Assembly (NCBI RefSeq): GCF_022059845.1
Contig: NZ_CP091852.1
Location: 62,001-126,000 of the forward strand
Reading direction: 5' to 3'
DNA length: 64,000 nt
DNA from: Terrirubrum flagellatum
GTDB lineage: Bacteria; Pseudomonadota; Alphaproteobacteria; Rhizobiales; Beijerinckiaceae
A program made the position numbers and the translations under genes. A model generated the notes under the pieces. It was not told where the DNA came from and made no database searches. It saw nothing but the letters and a program-made list of their open reading frames with translations. Shown here one piece after another: positions 53,176 to 62,275 of the stretch. Within the stretch, counting starts at the first letter, position 1; each line of letters starts with the position of its first letter.

Positions 53176-53512
53176 GCGTCCTCCCGGCGTCTTGGCGCGC
53201 CGGCTTTCTTTACCACAAAGAATATTGCATGCAATATGCTCTGACGTTCGTGAGAGATGGTGACGCCGGACGTGCATTCGTCGCTCGGAGCCATCGACGT
53301 TGACCTGATTTGGGTAATCAGGCTTTGGCGCAGTGGCGCTATGCAGCTTGATGAGCTGTCGGCTACACGCCTCGTTCCAGATAGCGTCCGCCGTCCGCCC
53401 GCCGAGAACTTGCTGTCGCAAGACGAGCGGACGCCGCCGCCGGCCCTCGCCATTTTCTACAATGGAATTTGCGGCCTCTGGCCAACAGCCGGGCGGGCTT
53501 TGAGTTCGCGAC
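53176..53512. other. Intergenic promoter region of operon A
   Basis: 337 bases with no supportable gene. It holds the promoter and leader of the Tm-1-like gene, including the 16-bp palindrome at 53222-53237, and the 3' end of the half-barrel gene upstream. No convincing terminator hairpin was seen. Confidence 0.5.
53222..53237. promoter_or_regulatory. GntR operator candidate, copy 2
   Basis: ATATTGCATGCAATAT, a perfect 16-bp palindrome, 46 bases upstream of the Tm-1-like start codon. It shares the 14-bp core with the copy at 51049-51062 before the GntR gene. The chance of two such matches at two promoters of one operon is low, so it is the best-supported operator in the window. Confidence 0.75.
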
Positions 53513-54070
53513 CTAGCAAATTGTCAGCGCGAATGGGTGCGGCGGCCCGCGATGCGTGAGCCGGAAATCCGGTCGCAATCCGTCCTCGCGCGGTCGGACT
53601 TCGTCTTCGCGCTCGCAAAGCGCGACGTGAAATCCCGCGGCCTGCGCTTTCGCCAGGAATTCCCGCTCGGCGCCGACGTCGAGCCCCAGCGATCCCAGCG
53701 TTTTCGCCATCGCGCTGTCGAAGAAGGACACGCTGGGAAAATTGATGATCCGCTCGACGCTGCGCTTGCCGAGCAGCGACAGCAGTCCATCGGTCGAACG
53801 CAGCCGATCGAGCGCGAACACGCCAACATAGCACCGTGCGCGCAAAGTCGGCGGCGCGTTGAGCGTCCAGTCTCTATCAATGAATGCGTTGCAATCATGG
53901 ATGGCGAGAGCGGCGAGCCAGGGGCCGCTGTCCTCGGCCAGCCCCTCCATCCACGGACAGACTATGTAAACGTCATCCCCGCCGTCGGTGACGAGCGGCG
54001 GTCGTTCGACGATGTGAACCCGCTGGACGCGATCCCGGCTTTTCCGCCGCTCGACGGCTTTGATCGACAT
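53513..54070 (-). CDS. Half-size diverged TIM-barrel relative, unknown function
   Basis: A 185-residue protein without an obvious full-length family match. Its segment RIINFPSVSFFDSAMAKTLG and following LDVGAEREFLAKAQAAGF align with [20 protein letters not shown] and the next helix of the neighbouring TIM-barrel enzymes. The preceding GGDDVYIVCPW resembles the strand after the GTGLSAK region. It lacks the N-terminal GGGAGTG loop and the last three strands, so it cannot form a complete barrel alone. The start at 54070 follows AGGAG. It is divergent from the cupin gene. It could be a regulatory subunit or a decaying copy. Confidence 0.6.
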   Translation of the reverse strand: MSIKAVERRKSRDRVQRVHIVERPPLVTDGGDDVYIVCPWMEGLAEDSGPWLAALAIHDCNAFIDRDWTLNAPPTLRARCYVGVFALDRLRSTDGLLSLLGKRSVERIINFPSVSFFDSAMAKTLGSLGLDVGAEREFLAKAQAAGFHVALCEREDEVRPREDGLRPDFRLTHRGPPHPFALTIC

Positions 54071-54295
54071 ATTCGCTCCTGTGAGCCCGGGGCCGGATGG
54101 ATCCGCTGCGGTTCCCGATTTTACCCCATTTACCCCGCGGGCCAACTTCACTCCCACGGCGCATTCGAAATAACTGACCTGTCGCGTCGGCGGCCAGACC
54201 GACGATCAAGGCGTTCCGGGAGGAGATGTCGGGCTCGCGCATCGTCGCGGCCGAACCTCGTCCGGATCGCCGATCCCCAGGCCGAAGAGGTTCGC

Positions 54296-54934
54296 ATGTC
54301 CGTTTTCCATCAGAACGAAGCGCCGCCTGGCTGGTGCGAATTGAAGGCCTTCGAGATTCTTGATCTCAAGCCGGGCGATGAACCGGTCCGGCGCTGCGAG
54401 CGACCGAAGACGCGCGCTCTTTGCACGGGAGGAACAGTGCAGCTTCGCCATGGCGATGGATCGACCGTGCTGAAGGAGACGCAATTTCTCGATCTGCATC
54501 TGCTCGGCGGATCGCAGGAATGGCGCGCTCGCGCCTGTTCGCCGACAGCGCAGCTCGTCGTGCTTGCAGGCGATTGGGGCGACGACATTTCCGGCTGCGG
54601 AGTCTTCCGCGTCGCGAATGACGAGAACGCAACAAACACCGGTGATCCCGTGAGCTACCCCAAGAAGACGCGGGTCGATTCTCATTATCACGACTGCGAC
54701 GAATATTGGATCATCCTCGAAGGGCGCGCGACCGTCGTCGTCGGCGACGCGTCGATGGACATGCGCCCGGGCGATTGTGTCAGCATCGGCATGGGCCATC
54801 ATCACGACATGCCGCTCGCGCCGGAGCCGGTGAAGGCGGTCTTCTTCGAAACGACGCTGGAGCGCGACAAGCGCATCGGCCATCTCTGGAACCATACGCA
54901 TGGGCCGGCGCGGCCCCATCCCGAAAGAGTCTGA
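54296..54934 (+). CDS. Cupin-domain protein
   Basis: A 212-residue protein with a clear C-terminal cupin: motif 1 SHYHDCDEYWIILEG and motif 2 MRPGDCVSIGMGHHHDM, which provide the metal ligands. The N-terminal half (PPGWCELKAFEILDLKPG) resembles a second, degenerate cupin. The ATG at 54296 follows GAAGAGG. A better ribosome-binding site (GGGAGGAG) precedes an ATG at 54226, but that frame closes after about 45 codons, so a small indel near the 5' end is possible. It is four bases from the dehydrogenase gene and probably acts on the same sugar-like compound. Confidence 0.78.
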   Translation: MSVFHQNEAPPGWCELKAFEILDLKPGDEPVRRCERPKTRALCTGGTVQLRHGDGSTVLKETQFLDLHLLGGSQEWRARACSPTAQLVVLAGDWGDDISGCGVFRVANDENATNTGDPVSYPKKTRVDSHYHDCDEYWIILEGRATVVVGDASMDMRPGDCVSIGMGHHHDMPLAPEPVKAVFFETTLERDKRIGHLWNHTHGPARPHPERV

Positions 54935-54937
54935 TCC

Positions 54938-56008
54938 ATGACGAAGAAGATCATTCATGTCGGCGTCGGGCTGTTCGGCGCGCGCTGGTGCTCGATGTGG
55001 CTGCAGCCGAACCTCGCGGACAAGACCGCGGAAGTTATCGCCGTTGTCGATGTTGACCCCGTCCGCGTCGAGATCGGCCGCAAGGCGCTCAATCTGCCGG
55101 CGGAACGGGCCTACACCGATCCGCGCGCAGCTTTCGCCGCGCATGCGAAGGAAGCGGATTTCTGCACCGTTGTCGTGCCGCCGAACCATCACGAAGCGAT
55201 CGTCGATCTCGCGCTCGAATTCGGGCTCGACATTCTGTCGGAGAAGCCGATAGCCGATACGATGGAGGCGTCCGCCCGCATCGCGCGGAAGGTCAAGGCG
55301 GCCGGCCGCAAAATGGCGGTGACGATGAGCCACCGCTTCGATCAGGACAAGACGACGCTGCGCCAGATCATCCGGTCAGGCCAGCTTGGGCGCGTCAACA
55401 ATATCAGTTGCCGCTACTTCGCTGATATGCGCGAACATATGGGCTGGGGCGCGCTGTTCCGGCACACGATGCAGGATCCGCTGATGATCGAAGGCGCCGT
55501 GCATCACCTCGATCTGGTCGCTGATCTCGCCGGCGACGAATGCGAGACATTGACCGCGACCACCTGGAAGCCCGACTGGGCCGAATATGCCGGCGACACG
55601 GACGGCGTCGTGCTGATGAAATTCCTCAACGGCGTGCGCGGCGTCTATGAAGGATCGTCGTCTGCCGCGGTCGGTCTGAATGACTGGACGAAGGAATATA
55701 TCAGGGTCGATTGCGAGTTCGGGAGCGCGATTCTCAACAACCGCGAAATCGAGATTTTCTCCCGCAGCGACCTGAAGCGCCAGCGCTGCCGCGAGGGCCA
55801 GGGACAGAAGATCCAGCTCCTGACCCAGGACAAATGGCTGAACACCTGGCTGATCGAGAAGTTCTGCAAGTGGCTTGACGGGGGTCCGGAAATGGAGACC
55901 AACGTTGCGGCGAACGTTCACGCCTCGGCGCTGATCTTCGCCGGCATCAAGAGCGCGCGGAGCGGCGAGACCGTCAACGTGCAGGACTATATCCGCTCCT
56001 TCGGCTGA
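54938..56008 (+). CDS. Gfo/Idh/MocA-family oxidoreductase B
   Basis: A 356-residue NAD(P)-dependent dehydrogenase: glycine loop VGVGLFGARW (8-17) and catalytic EKP at 102-104 (LSEKPIA), followed by HHLDLVADLAGDEC with the conserved His region. It is encoded between the cupin gene and the TIM-barrel regulator. Together with operon A's dehydrogenase/cupin pair it gives the window two such pairs. Confidence 0.9.
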   Translation: MTKKIIHVGVGLFGARWCSMWLQPNLADKTAEVIAVVDVDPVRVEIGRKALNLPAERAYTDPRAAFAAHAKEADFCTVVVPPNHHEAIVDLALEFGLDILSEKPIADTMEASARIARKVKAAGRKMAVTMSHRFDQDKTTLRQIIRSGQLGRVNNISCRYFADMREHMGWGALFRHTMQDPLMIEGAVHHLDLVADLAGDECETLTATTWKPDWAEYAGDTDGVVLMKFLNGVRGVYEGSSSAAVGLNDWTKEYIRVDCEFGSAILNNREIEIFSRSDLKRQRCREGQGQKIQLLTQDKWLNTWLIEKFCKWLDGGPEMETNVAANVHASALIFAGIKSARSGETVNVQDYIRSFG

Positions 56009-56024
56009 GAACTGGAGAGCGGCC

Positions 56025-57875
56025 ATGGAGGACGCTCTGCAGAACGCCCTGCGGTTGTTGAGGGCAGAACTCGCCGCGCCGCGTCCGGCGCGGCGGCGGT
56101 TTCTTGTCGGCGCCGCGATCGGCACGGGCATGGCGGCGCAGTCCGCGACGCGCGGCGGCGCTGATTTCCTGATCGCGCTGAGCGCTGGCCGCATGCGCTG
56201 CATCGGCGAGCCTTCGATCGCTGCGATGCTGCCCATGCGGGATAGCAACGATTTCGTGATGAGTTTTGCGCCGACCGAAATTTTGCCGCGGGCGACTGTT
56301 CCCGTTTTCTTCGGCGCTGCAGCATTCAATCCGCGCCTCGATCTCGCCGGGCTGGTGGATCGTATCGCCGCGGCCGGCTTTGGCGGCGTCGCCAATTTCC
56401 CGACGACCGTGCTTGTCGACGGCGCCTATCGCGTGTTTCTGGAGCAGAATGGTCTCGGCTTCAGCCGCGAGCTCGATCTGCTCGCGCTCGCCCGCGAGCG
56501 CGGCCTTGCGACGCTTGCCTATACGTTGACTGCGGAGGAGGCCGTCGCGGCGGCACGTCGCGGCGTCGATCTCATCAATATCGATCTGGGCTGGAACATG
56601 GGCGCGGCGCCCGGCGTGCGCTCCGATTTGCGGATCGAAGACGCGGCGCTGATCGTCAACCGGATCGCGCAACAGGTTCGCGCCGTCTCGCCATCGACGT
56701 CCTGCGTCGTCGAGGGCGGCCCGATCGTCAGTCCGCGACAGCTCGAGGAATTCTGCCAGATCGCCGAGGTCGACGGTTATGTCGGCGGTTCGACCATCGA
56801 TCGCTTCCCATCCGAGGCCGCGATCGAGGTCGTGACCGCCGCTTTCAAGGCGATCGGCGTTCTCAGGCAGACGGTCGAAGGGCTGGAGAACCGACTGGAC
56901 CGGCGCCGTTTTCCGCTGGCGCTGTGGGGGCATTCACGCGCCGCCGAGAATGCGCGCGTCATGTTCGCGCGGCTTGCGCACACCGATTATCCCGTGATGG
57001 TCGTCGGCGAGACCGGATCGGGCCGTCGCGATGTGGCGCGCGCGCTTCACCAGTCGAGCGCGCGCAAGTCGCGCGATCTCGTCGTCCTGCAATGCGCGAA
57101 CCAGAGCGCAGAGCGTCTCAAGCTCGATCTCTTCGGCGGCATGGTCGGCGCGCATCCGGGCATCGTCAAAAATCGGCTGGGATGGCTGGAGATCGCGCAC
57201 GCCTCCTCGCTTCTCCTTGACGAAGTCGACGAGTTGCCGCTCGACGTGCAGCGCGCGCTGATCGAGGCGGTCGAGAGCGGCCGTTTCTGGCGGCAAGGCG
57301 GCGAAACATCGAATGTGTTGAATGTCAGATTCCTCGGCGTGGCGGAGCGAGATCTCCGGGATGCGGCGCCATCGAAGATCGATTCGCGGTTTGCGGAATG
57401 GCTTGGCTGCTTCACGATCAAGCTGCCGCCTCTGCGCGAACGGCTCGACGATCTGCCGACGCTGATCGACGAGACATTGAGGCAAATCGAGCGGCGGTTG
57501 AACAGTCGACGCAAGAGCCTCGACCCTTCCGCGTTCCGCATGCTGGCGGATCATGGCTGGCCGGGGAACCTGCGCGAGCTCGCGACGGTGCTGGAGCGCG
57601 CGGTGCTCGGCTGCCCAGGCGATGTCGTGACCGAAAAGCACCTTCCGCCGCTGACGGCGGAGCGCGCGGCTCCCGACCATTTCAAAAGCGAGATCGACTG
57701 GATTCTACACGGCTTGAAGGAGAACAGGTTCCGGCGCGGGCGCGCCGCAGCCTATCTCGGCATCTCTCGCAAGACTTTGTACAACAAGATGCAGGCCTAC
57801 GGCTTGTTGTCCGCTGGTCAGGGCGCGCGCGAGCGCGCCAGCCGGCCCCGCGCGCGCAACATAGAGAAATCCTGA
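56025..57875 (+). CDS. TIM-barrel/AAA+/Fis regulator with degenerate sigma54 motifs
   Basis: A 616-residue three-domain protein. Residues 1-280 are a TIM barrel of the same family as the two enzymes nearby (VANFPTTVLVDGAYR, 122-136). Residues 300-545 are a sigma54-activator-type AAA+ domain, and 560-595 a Fis helix-turn-helix (RGRAAAYLGISRKTLYNKM). Walker B (LLLDE, 396-400), arginine finger (LPPLRER) and sensor II (WPGNLREL) remain. Walker A reads GETGSGRR with R334 in place of the lysine, and the GAFTGA loop is GAHPGI (375-380). The barrel probably senses the same ligand; canonical sigma54 activation is doubtful. Confidence 0.88.
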   Translation: MEDALQNALRLLRAELAAPRPARRRFLVGAAIGTGMAAQSATRGGADFLIALSAGRMRCIGEPSIAAMLPMRDSNDFVMSFAPTEILPRATVPVFFGAAAFNPRLDLAGLVDRIAAAGFGGVANFPTTVLVDGAYRVFLEQNGLGFSRELDLLALARERGLATLAYTLTAEEAVAAARRGVDLINIDLGWNMGAAPGVRSDLRIEDAALIVNRIAQQVRAVSPSTSCVVEGGPIVSPRQLEEFCQIAEVDGYVGGSTIDRFPSEAAIEVVTAAFKAIGVLRQTVEGLENRLDRRRFPLALWGHSRAAENARVMFARLAHTDYPVMVVGETGSGRRDVARALHQSSARKSRDLVVLQCANQSAERLKLDLFGGMVGAHPGIVKNRLGWLEIAHASSLLLDEVDELPLDVQRALIEAVESGRFWRQGGETSNVLNVRFLGVAERDLRDAAPSKIDSRFAEWLGCFTIKLPPLRERLDDLPTLIDETLRQIERRLNSRRKSLDPSAFRMLADHGWPGNLRELATVLERAVLGCPGDVVTEKHLPPLTAERAAPDHFKSEIDWILHGLKENRFRRGRAAAYLGISRKTLYNKMQAYGLLSAGQGARERASRPRARNIEKS

Positions 57876-57884
57876 TCGCTCTGT

Positions 57885-57906
57885 CGTCTTGCAGTCTCGC
57901 AAGACG
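57885..57906. terminator. Bidirectional terminator hairpin
   Basis: CGTCTTGC (57885-57892) and GCAAGACG (57899-57906) pair perfectly with a 6-base loop AGTCTC. It lies in the 42-base gap between two convergent genes, the expected place for a shared terminator. T-runs are poor on both sides. Confidence 0.55.
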
Positions 57907-57917
57907 GCGGGTGAAAG

Positions 57918-58361
57918 CTATGACCGCGCCTTGATCGCCTTTTCCAGCGCGATGATCCCGGCGGCGAAGGTGTCGCGGCCAACCTGTTGCTTGATCTGCG
58001 CTTCGTCCTGCTTGCCGACATCGAATGTCGCATGCCACTCGACGAAGGTCCTGTTTCCTTCCGTGACAGGCTTCACCGCAAAGGTCGCGACGTAATTCTC
58101 GATCGGCATCGGCGACACGATGATGTTGTAGGTGAACCAGCGTTCCTGATCGCTGAATGCCAAGAGGCGCTCACGGAGATGGCCGCCATTGGTCAGCGTG
58201 AAATTGCGGACGCAACCCACCTGATCGCTCGGCTTTCCCTCCTCGACTTCGCTTTTGGCGATGAGCGGGTGCCACTCGCCATGGCCGTTGAAATCACGCG
58301 CATAGTCCCAGACCCGATCGACCGGCGCGTCGATGACGCCGCTGACATAGACCTTCGCCAT
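57918..58361 (-). CDS. SRPBCC (START-like) family protein
   Basis: A 147-residue helix-grip protein of the polyketide cyclase/START-like group: opening VYVSGVIDAPVDRVWDYARDFNGHGEWHPLI, then VEWHATFDV and a long C-terminal helix with AAGIIALEKAIKA. These small proteins bind hydrophobic or aromatic ligands or act as cyclases or hydratases. It is the last gene of operon B, 22 bases after the TIM-barrel gene. Confidence 0.83.
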   Translation of the reverse strand: MAKVYVSGVIDAPVDRVWDYARDFNGHGEWHPLIAKSEVEEGKPSDQVGCVRNFTLTNGGHLRERLLAFSDQERWFTYNIIVSPMPIENYVATFAVKPVTEGNRTFVEWHATFDVGKQDEAQIKQQVGRDTFAAGIIALEKAIKARS

Positions 58362-58383
58362 GGATGTCTCTCCCTTTGTTTGT

Positions 58384-59220
58384 TCAGGCGACGCGCCGCC
58401 TGATGGTCTTGAAACTGCGTGTCTGATCCGTCAGCGCGATTTCCGACGGCAGCCGCTCCATGCTGCTTGCGCCATAGAATCCATGGCAATCGCGGCAACG
58501 ATCAAGAATGAATGTTGCGTCGTCAGGCGTCGCGATAGGTCCGCCGTGACAAAGGATGATGACGTCGTCGCGCGCCGATCTCGCCGCTTTCGCGATGGCG
58601 GCGACGCGGTCGACGCAATCGCCAAGCGAAGCCGCCGTTTCCGCGCCGATAGCGCCGCCTGTGGTGAGACCCATATGGGCGACGACGATGTCCGCGCCGG
58701 CTTCGGTCATCAGGCGCGCCTCGTTCTCGTTGAATGCGTAAGGCGTCGTCAGCATATTCTTGGCCGAGGCGAGCCTGATCAAATCGACCTCCAGCACATA
58801 TCCCATGCCGGTTTCCTCGAGATTGGCGCGGAACACGCCGTCGATGAGGCCGACGGTCGGGAAATTCTGCACGCCGGAAAAGCCGATCGCCTTGAGATGA
58901 TCGAGGAAACTGTCGAAATGGCAGAACGGATCGGTGCCGTTCACGCCGGCGAGCACCGGCGTGTGGCGCACGACGGGCAGCACCTCGCGCGCCATTTCGA
59001 GCACGACGTCGTTGGCGTTGCCATAGGCGAGAACGCCCGCGAGCGATCCGCGGCCGGCCATGCGATAGCGGCCGGAATTATAGATGACGATGAGGTCGAT
59101 GCCTCCGGCCTCTTCGCATTTCGCCGAGAGACCCGTGCCCGCGCCGCCGCCGATGATAGGCTCGCCGCGTCGGATCATCTCGCGAAAGCGGTCGAGCAGG
59201 ATCTTTCGATCAACGGCCAT
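58384..59220 (-). CDS. TIM-barrel protein, phosphoenolpyruvate-hydrolase-like family (operon B)
   Basis: A 278-residue paralogue of the operon A barrel, nearly identical in the key blocks [34 protein letters not shown] and [17 protein letters not shown]. The start at 59220 overlaps the end of the Tm-1-like gene by 11 bases; the longer frame to 59400 is inside that gene. The C-terminus ends in an arginine-rich TIRRRVA. It probably works as a pair with the Tm-1-like protein. Confidence 0.83.
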   Translation of the reverse strand: MAVDRKILLDRFREMIRRGEPIIGGGAGTGLSAKCEEAGGIDLIVIYNSGRYRMAGRGSLAGVLAYGNANDVVLEMAREVLPVVRHTPVLAGVNGTDPFCHFDSFLDHLKAIGFSGVQNFPTVGLIDGVFRANLEETGMGYVLEVDLIRLASAKNMLTTPYAFNENEARLMTEAGADIVVAHMGLTTGGAIGAETAASLGDCVDRVAAIAKAARSARDDVIILCHGGPIATPDDATFILDRCRDCHGFYGASSMERLPSEIALTDQTRSFKTIRRRVA

Positions 59221-60454
59221 GGGCGGCGCTCCGGACAACATCTTTGACATGATCGACGACGGCGTCGGCGAAGCCCGCGTCGTTGATGGCGAAGGGCAGC
59301 CGCACGAGTTGGCGATCGCGCGTCTGGACGATCGTGCGCTCCAATGCTTCGAATAGAGCGGCGTCGGCGGCGGGATCGTGGAAAGCCTGGCCGGGAGCAT
59401 CGATCATCGACACGCCTTTCTCCGGGATGAGAAAGCGGACTGGCCCGTCGCAACGATTCAGACGTTCGCCGATCCATTCGCCCATGCGGCTGTTCTCTTC
59501 GGGCGTGGTGCGCATCAGCGTCACCTGCGGGTTGTGGCTGTAGAATAGACGATCCCGATAATGCGCGGGCACGCTGTCAGGCGGACCGAAATTGACCATG
59601 TCGAGCGCGCCGCAGGAGCCGACATAGGGCAGCCTTGTGCGCGCAATCGCGCCGAGGCGATCCTCAGTGCAGGGAAAGATCCCACCCATGAGATGATCGC
59701 AGACTTCGGTGGTGGTGATGTCGGCGACGGCTGCAAGGAGGCCGGAATCGGCGAGCTTCTCCATCGACTTGCCGCCGGTCCCCGTTGCGTGGAACACGAG
59801 ACAGTCATAGTCGCCCGACAGCTTCGCCGTGACCGCGTTCACACACGCCGTGGTGACGCCGAACATGGTGAGTCCAAGCGCCGGCTTGTCCGTCGCCGCG
59901 ACATCCGGAAGCTTTTGGCGCGGAGCTTTCGCCATGCCGGCGATGGCGCGCGCGGCGTTGCCGAGCACAATTCGCGAGATGCGATTGAGGCCGGCGAGAT
60001 CGGTGACGGAATACATCATCGCGATGTCGCTCGGCCCGACATAGCCGGAGACCTGTCCCGACGCGACCGTCGAGACCATCAGCTTGGGAACGCCGATCGG
60101 CAATTCACGGAAGCCGGGCGCAATGAGCGCGGCGCCGCCCGAACCTCCAAGCCCGATCGCGCCGGCGACGTCGCGCCGGCTCGCCATGAATCGTGCGAAC
60201 GCCTGCGCCATGGCGGCGACAGCGGTTCCGCGATCGCCGGTGAAGACCGCCTTGGCGCCATCGGGATGATGCGCTGCGATCTCTTCGGCTGCGATGTCGG
60301 CCTGTCCGTGGTGTGGTTGCGTCGAGAGATCGACGACGAGGGCGTCAAGTCCTTCGCCGCGGATGAGGTCGCGGACAAAGGCGAGCTCCGCGCCCTTGGT
60401 GTCGATCGTGCCGACGACATAGACCGCTTGAGGCGCCGCGCCGGTGCTCGTCAT
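59210..60454 (-). CDS. Tm-1-like ATP-binding (UPF0261) protein (operon B)
   Basis: A 414-residue UPF0261 protein, paralogous to the operon A copy: [66 protein letters not shown] and [15 protein letters not shown]. Gene order (Tm-1-like, then TIM barrel) is the same as in operon A, but here the pair follows the transporter genes instead of preceding them. It starts 13 bases after the permease stop. Confidence 0.87.
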   Translation of the reverse strand: MTSTGAAPQAVYVVGTIDTKGAELAFVRDLIRGEGLDALVVDLSTQPHHGQADIAAEEIAAHHPDGAKAVFTGDRGTAVAAMAQAFARFMASRRDVAGAIGLGGSGGAALIAPGFRELPIGVPKLMVSTVASGQVSGYVGPSDIAMMYSVTDLAGLNRISRIVLGNAARAIAGMAKAPRQKLPDVAATDKPALGLTMFGVTTACVNAVTAKLSGDYDCLVFHATGTGGKSMEKLADSGLLAAVADITTTEVCDHLMGGIFPCTEDRLGAIARTRLPYVGSCGALDMVNFGPPDSVPAHYRDRLFYSHNPQVTLMRTTPEENSRMGEWIGERLNRCDGPVRFLIPEKGVSMIDAPGQAFHDPAADAALFEALERTIVQTRDRQLVRLPFAINDAGFADAVVDHVKDVVRSAAHGR

Positions 60455-60467
60455 GGTCTGCCTCCCT

Positions 60468-61313
60468 TCATTTCAGCGCGCCCGCGGTCAGGCCGGAGAC
60501 GATCTTCCGCTGCATAAGCAGGAAGACTGCGATGACCGGGAGGACGAAGACGGAGGAGAACGCCATCACACGATGCCAGTCGGCGTATTCGGCGCCGACG
60601 AAGCTGTAGATGCCGACTGTGGCGGGTTGGAGCTCCTGCTCGCTCATCAGCGTGAGCGCATAGACGAACTGGCCATAGGCCTGTACGAAGGCGAGCGCGC
60701 CGACGACGATCAATGGTGTGCGCATCAGCGGCAGCACGATGCGCCAGAAGGTCTGCCAGGCGTTGCAGCCATCCACGCGCGACGCTTCTTCCAGCTCGAT
60801 CGGCACCTGCCGGAATAGTGGGCGCAGGACGATCAGCGCGAAAGCAAGGGTCTTCGAGGTCGTGGCGAGAATGACGGCGCCGAAGGTGTTGAGGATGTCG
60901 AGCGTCCGGAAGATGATGAACATCGGCGTCGCCAGCAGCGCTTCCGGAAAGACCTGAAGCAAGAGGACGATCATCACCGCGACGTCGACGATGCGCGTGC
61001 GTAGACGGCTCATGGCGTAGCCGCCCATCGCGCCGAGCGCGAGGGTGAGCAGCGTCACCGGCCCGGCGATCGTCACGCTGTTGCGGAGATAGCGCAGCAC
61101 GTTCTCGCGCTGGAAGACGTGGCGGAAGGCGTCGAGCGTCGGATTGGCGGGAATGAGCGTCGGCGGGTTGGCGAAGATCTCGGCCGAGTTCTTCAGGCTC
61201 GATGCGAACATCCAGTAGATCGGAAAGAGATAGAGCGCGACGCCCGCAACGCCGATCACGGTGTAGATATAGTCGCGCCGGACAGGCGCAAAGCCGAGAG
61301 AAGCCGCCGTCAT
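60468..61313 (-). CDS. CUT1 sugar ABC transporter permease B2 (MalG family)
   Basis: A 281-residue permease with the EAA loop [30 protein letters not shown] and six hydrophobic segments. The ATG at 61313 overlaps the MalF-type stop by four bases. Together with the MalF partner it forms the operon B channel; again no ATPase gene is present. Confidence 0.92.
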   Translation of the reverse strand: MTAASLGFAPVRRDYIYTVIGVAGVALYLFPIYWMFASSLKNSAEIFANPPTLIPANPTLDAFRHVFQRENVLRYLRNSVTIAGPVTLLTLALGAMGGYAMSRLRTRIVDVAVMIVLLLQVFPEALLATPMFIIFRTLDILNTFGAVILATTSKTLAFALIVLRPLFRQVPIELEEASRVDGCNAWQTFWRIVLPLMRTPLIVVGALAFVQAYGQFVYALTLMSEQELQPATVGIYSFVGAEYADWHRVMAFSSVFVLPVIAVFLLMQRKIVSGLTAGALK

Positions 61314-62275
61314 GCGATGGCTTCCTTCTTCAGCGTGCGCACATAGATCAGCGCGACGACGAAGACGATCACGAAGGAAAAGGAGCCGATCGCCGAGCCG
61401 ATATCGAACTTGAATTGCTGGAACGAGAATTGATAGGAGAGGAGCGGCAGGACATTGCTGGCGTCGAGCGGTCCACCTTGCGTCATCGCAAAGATCAGGT
61501 CGAACGCGCGCATCGTGTAGATCGTGACGAGGCAGGCGACGGCGAACAGGGTCGCCTGCAATCCCGGCAGCGTGATATAGCGGAAGCGCGCGAACGAGCC
61601 GGCGCCGTCGAGCGACGCGGCCTCATAAAGCTCTTTCGGAATGCTCATCAGCGCGGCCGCGATCAGGATCATGCTGAACGGCATGCCGAACCAGATATTG
61701 GCGATGGTCACTGATGTGAGTGCGACGGCGGGGTCGGAGAGCCAGTGGATCGGCGCGCCAATCAGGCCGAGCTTTGAGAGCGCCGCATTGGCGAGGCCGT
61801 ACTCCGTCGCGAAAATCCATTTCCACAATGCCCCGACCACAAGCGCCGGCAGCATCCACGCGGCGAGGAGCAGGCCACGCAGCAATTGCGCGCCGGGAAA
61901 GCCGCGCGCGAAAAAGAGCGCGACGGCAAGGCCGATTCCGATCTGGGCGATGACATTGACGCCAACGAATAGCAGCGAATTGACGAAGACCTTCTGGAAT
62001 GACGGATCGGCGAGAACGGCGCGGTAATTGTCGAGCCCCACGAAAGGCCTGGCGAGCGTGACAATGTTGCCGAGATTCACCTCCTGCACGCTCATCAGCA
62101 GATTGTAGCCGACCGGGAAGCCAACAAGCGCGATGAGGTAGCCGACAGGAACGATCAGGAACACATAGAGAAGCGGCGAACGCATTCTGGGCACGCCGAA
62201 CTTGAGAAATCCGGCTTGCGCCGGCCCCGCGATGCGCGGAGCCGGCAGGTTCGCAAGGGTCTTCACGGTCGTCAA
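61310..62275 (-). CDS. CUT1 sugar ABC transporter permease B1 (MalF family)
   Basis: A 321-residue permease with the EAA loop ELYEAASLDGAGSFARFRYITLPGLQ and the FAMTQGGPLDASNVLPLLSYQF segment common to MalF proteins. The start appears to be TTG at 62275, coupled to the binding-protein stop; a GTG three codons later is an alternative. Confidence 0.9.
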   Translation of the reverse strand: MTTVKTLANLPAPRIAGPAQAGFLKFGVPRMRSPLLYVFLIVPVGYLIALVGFPVGYNLLMSVQEVNLGNIVTLARPFVGLDNYRAVLADPSFQKVFVNSLLFVGVNVIAQIGIGLAVALFFARGFPGAQLLRGLLLAAWMLPALVVGALWKWIFATEYGLANAALSKLGLIGAPIHWLSDPAVALTSVTIANIWFGMPFSMILIAAALMSIPKELYEAASLDGAGSFARFRYITLPGLQATLFAVACLVTIYTMRAFDLIFAMTQGGPLDASNVLPLLSYQFSFQQFKFDIGSAIGSFSFVIVFVVALIYVRTLKKEAIA

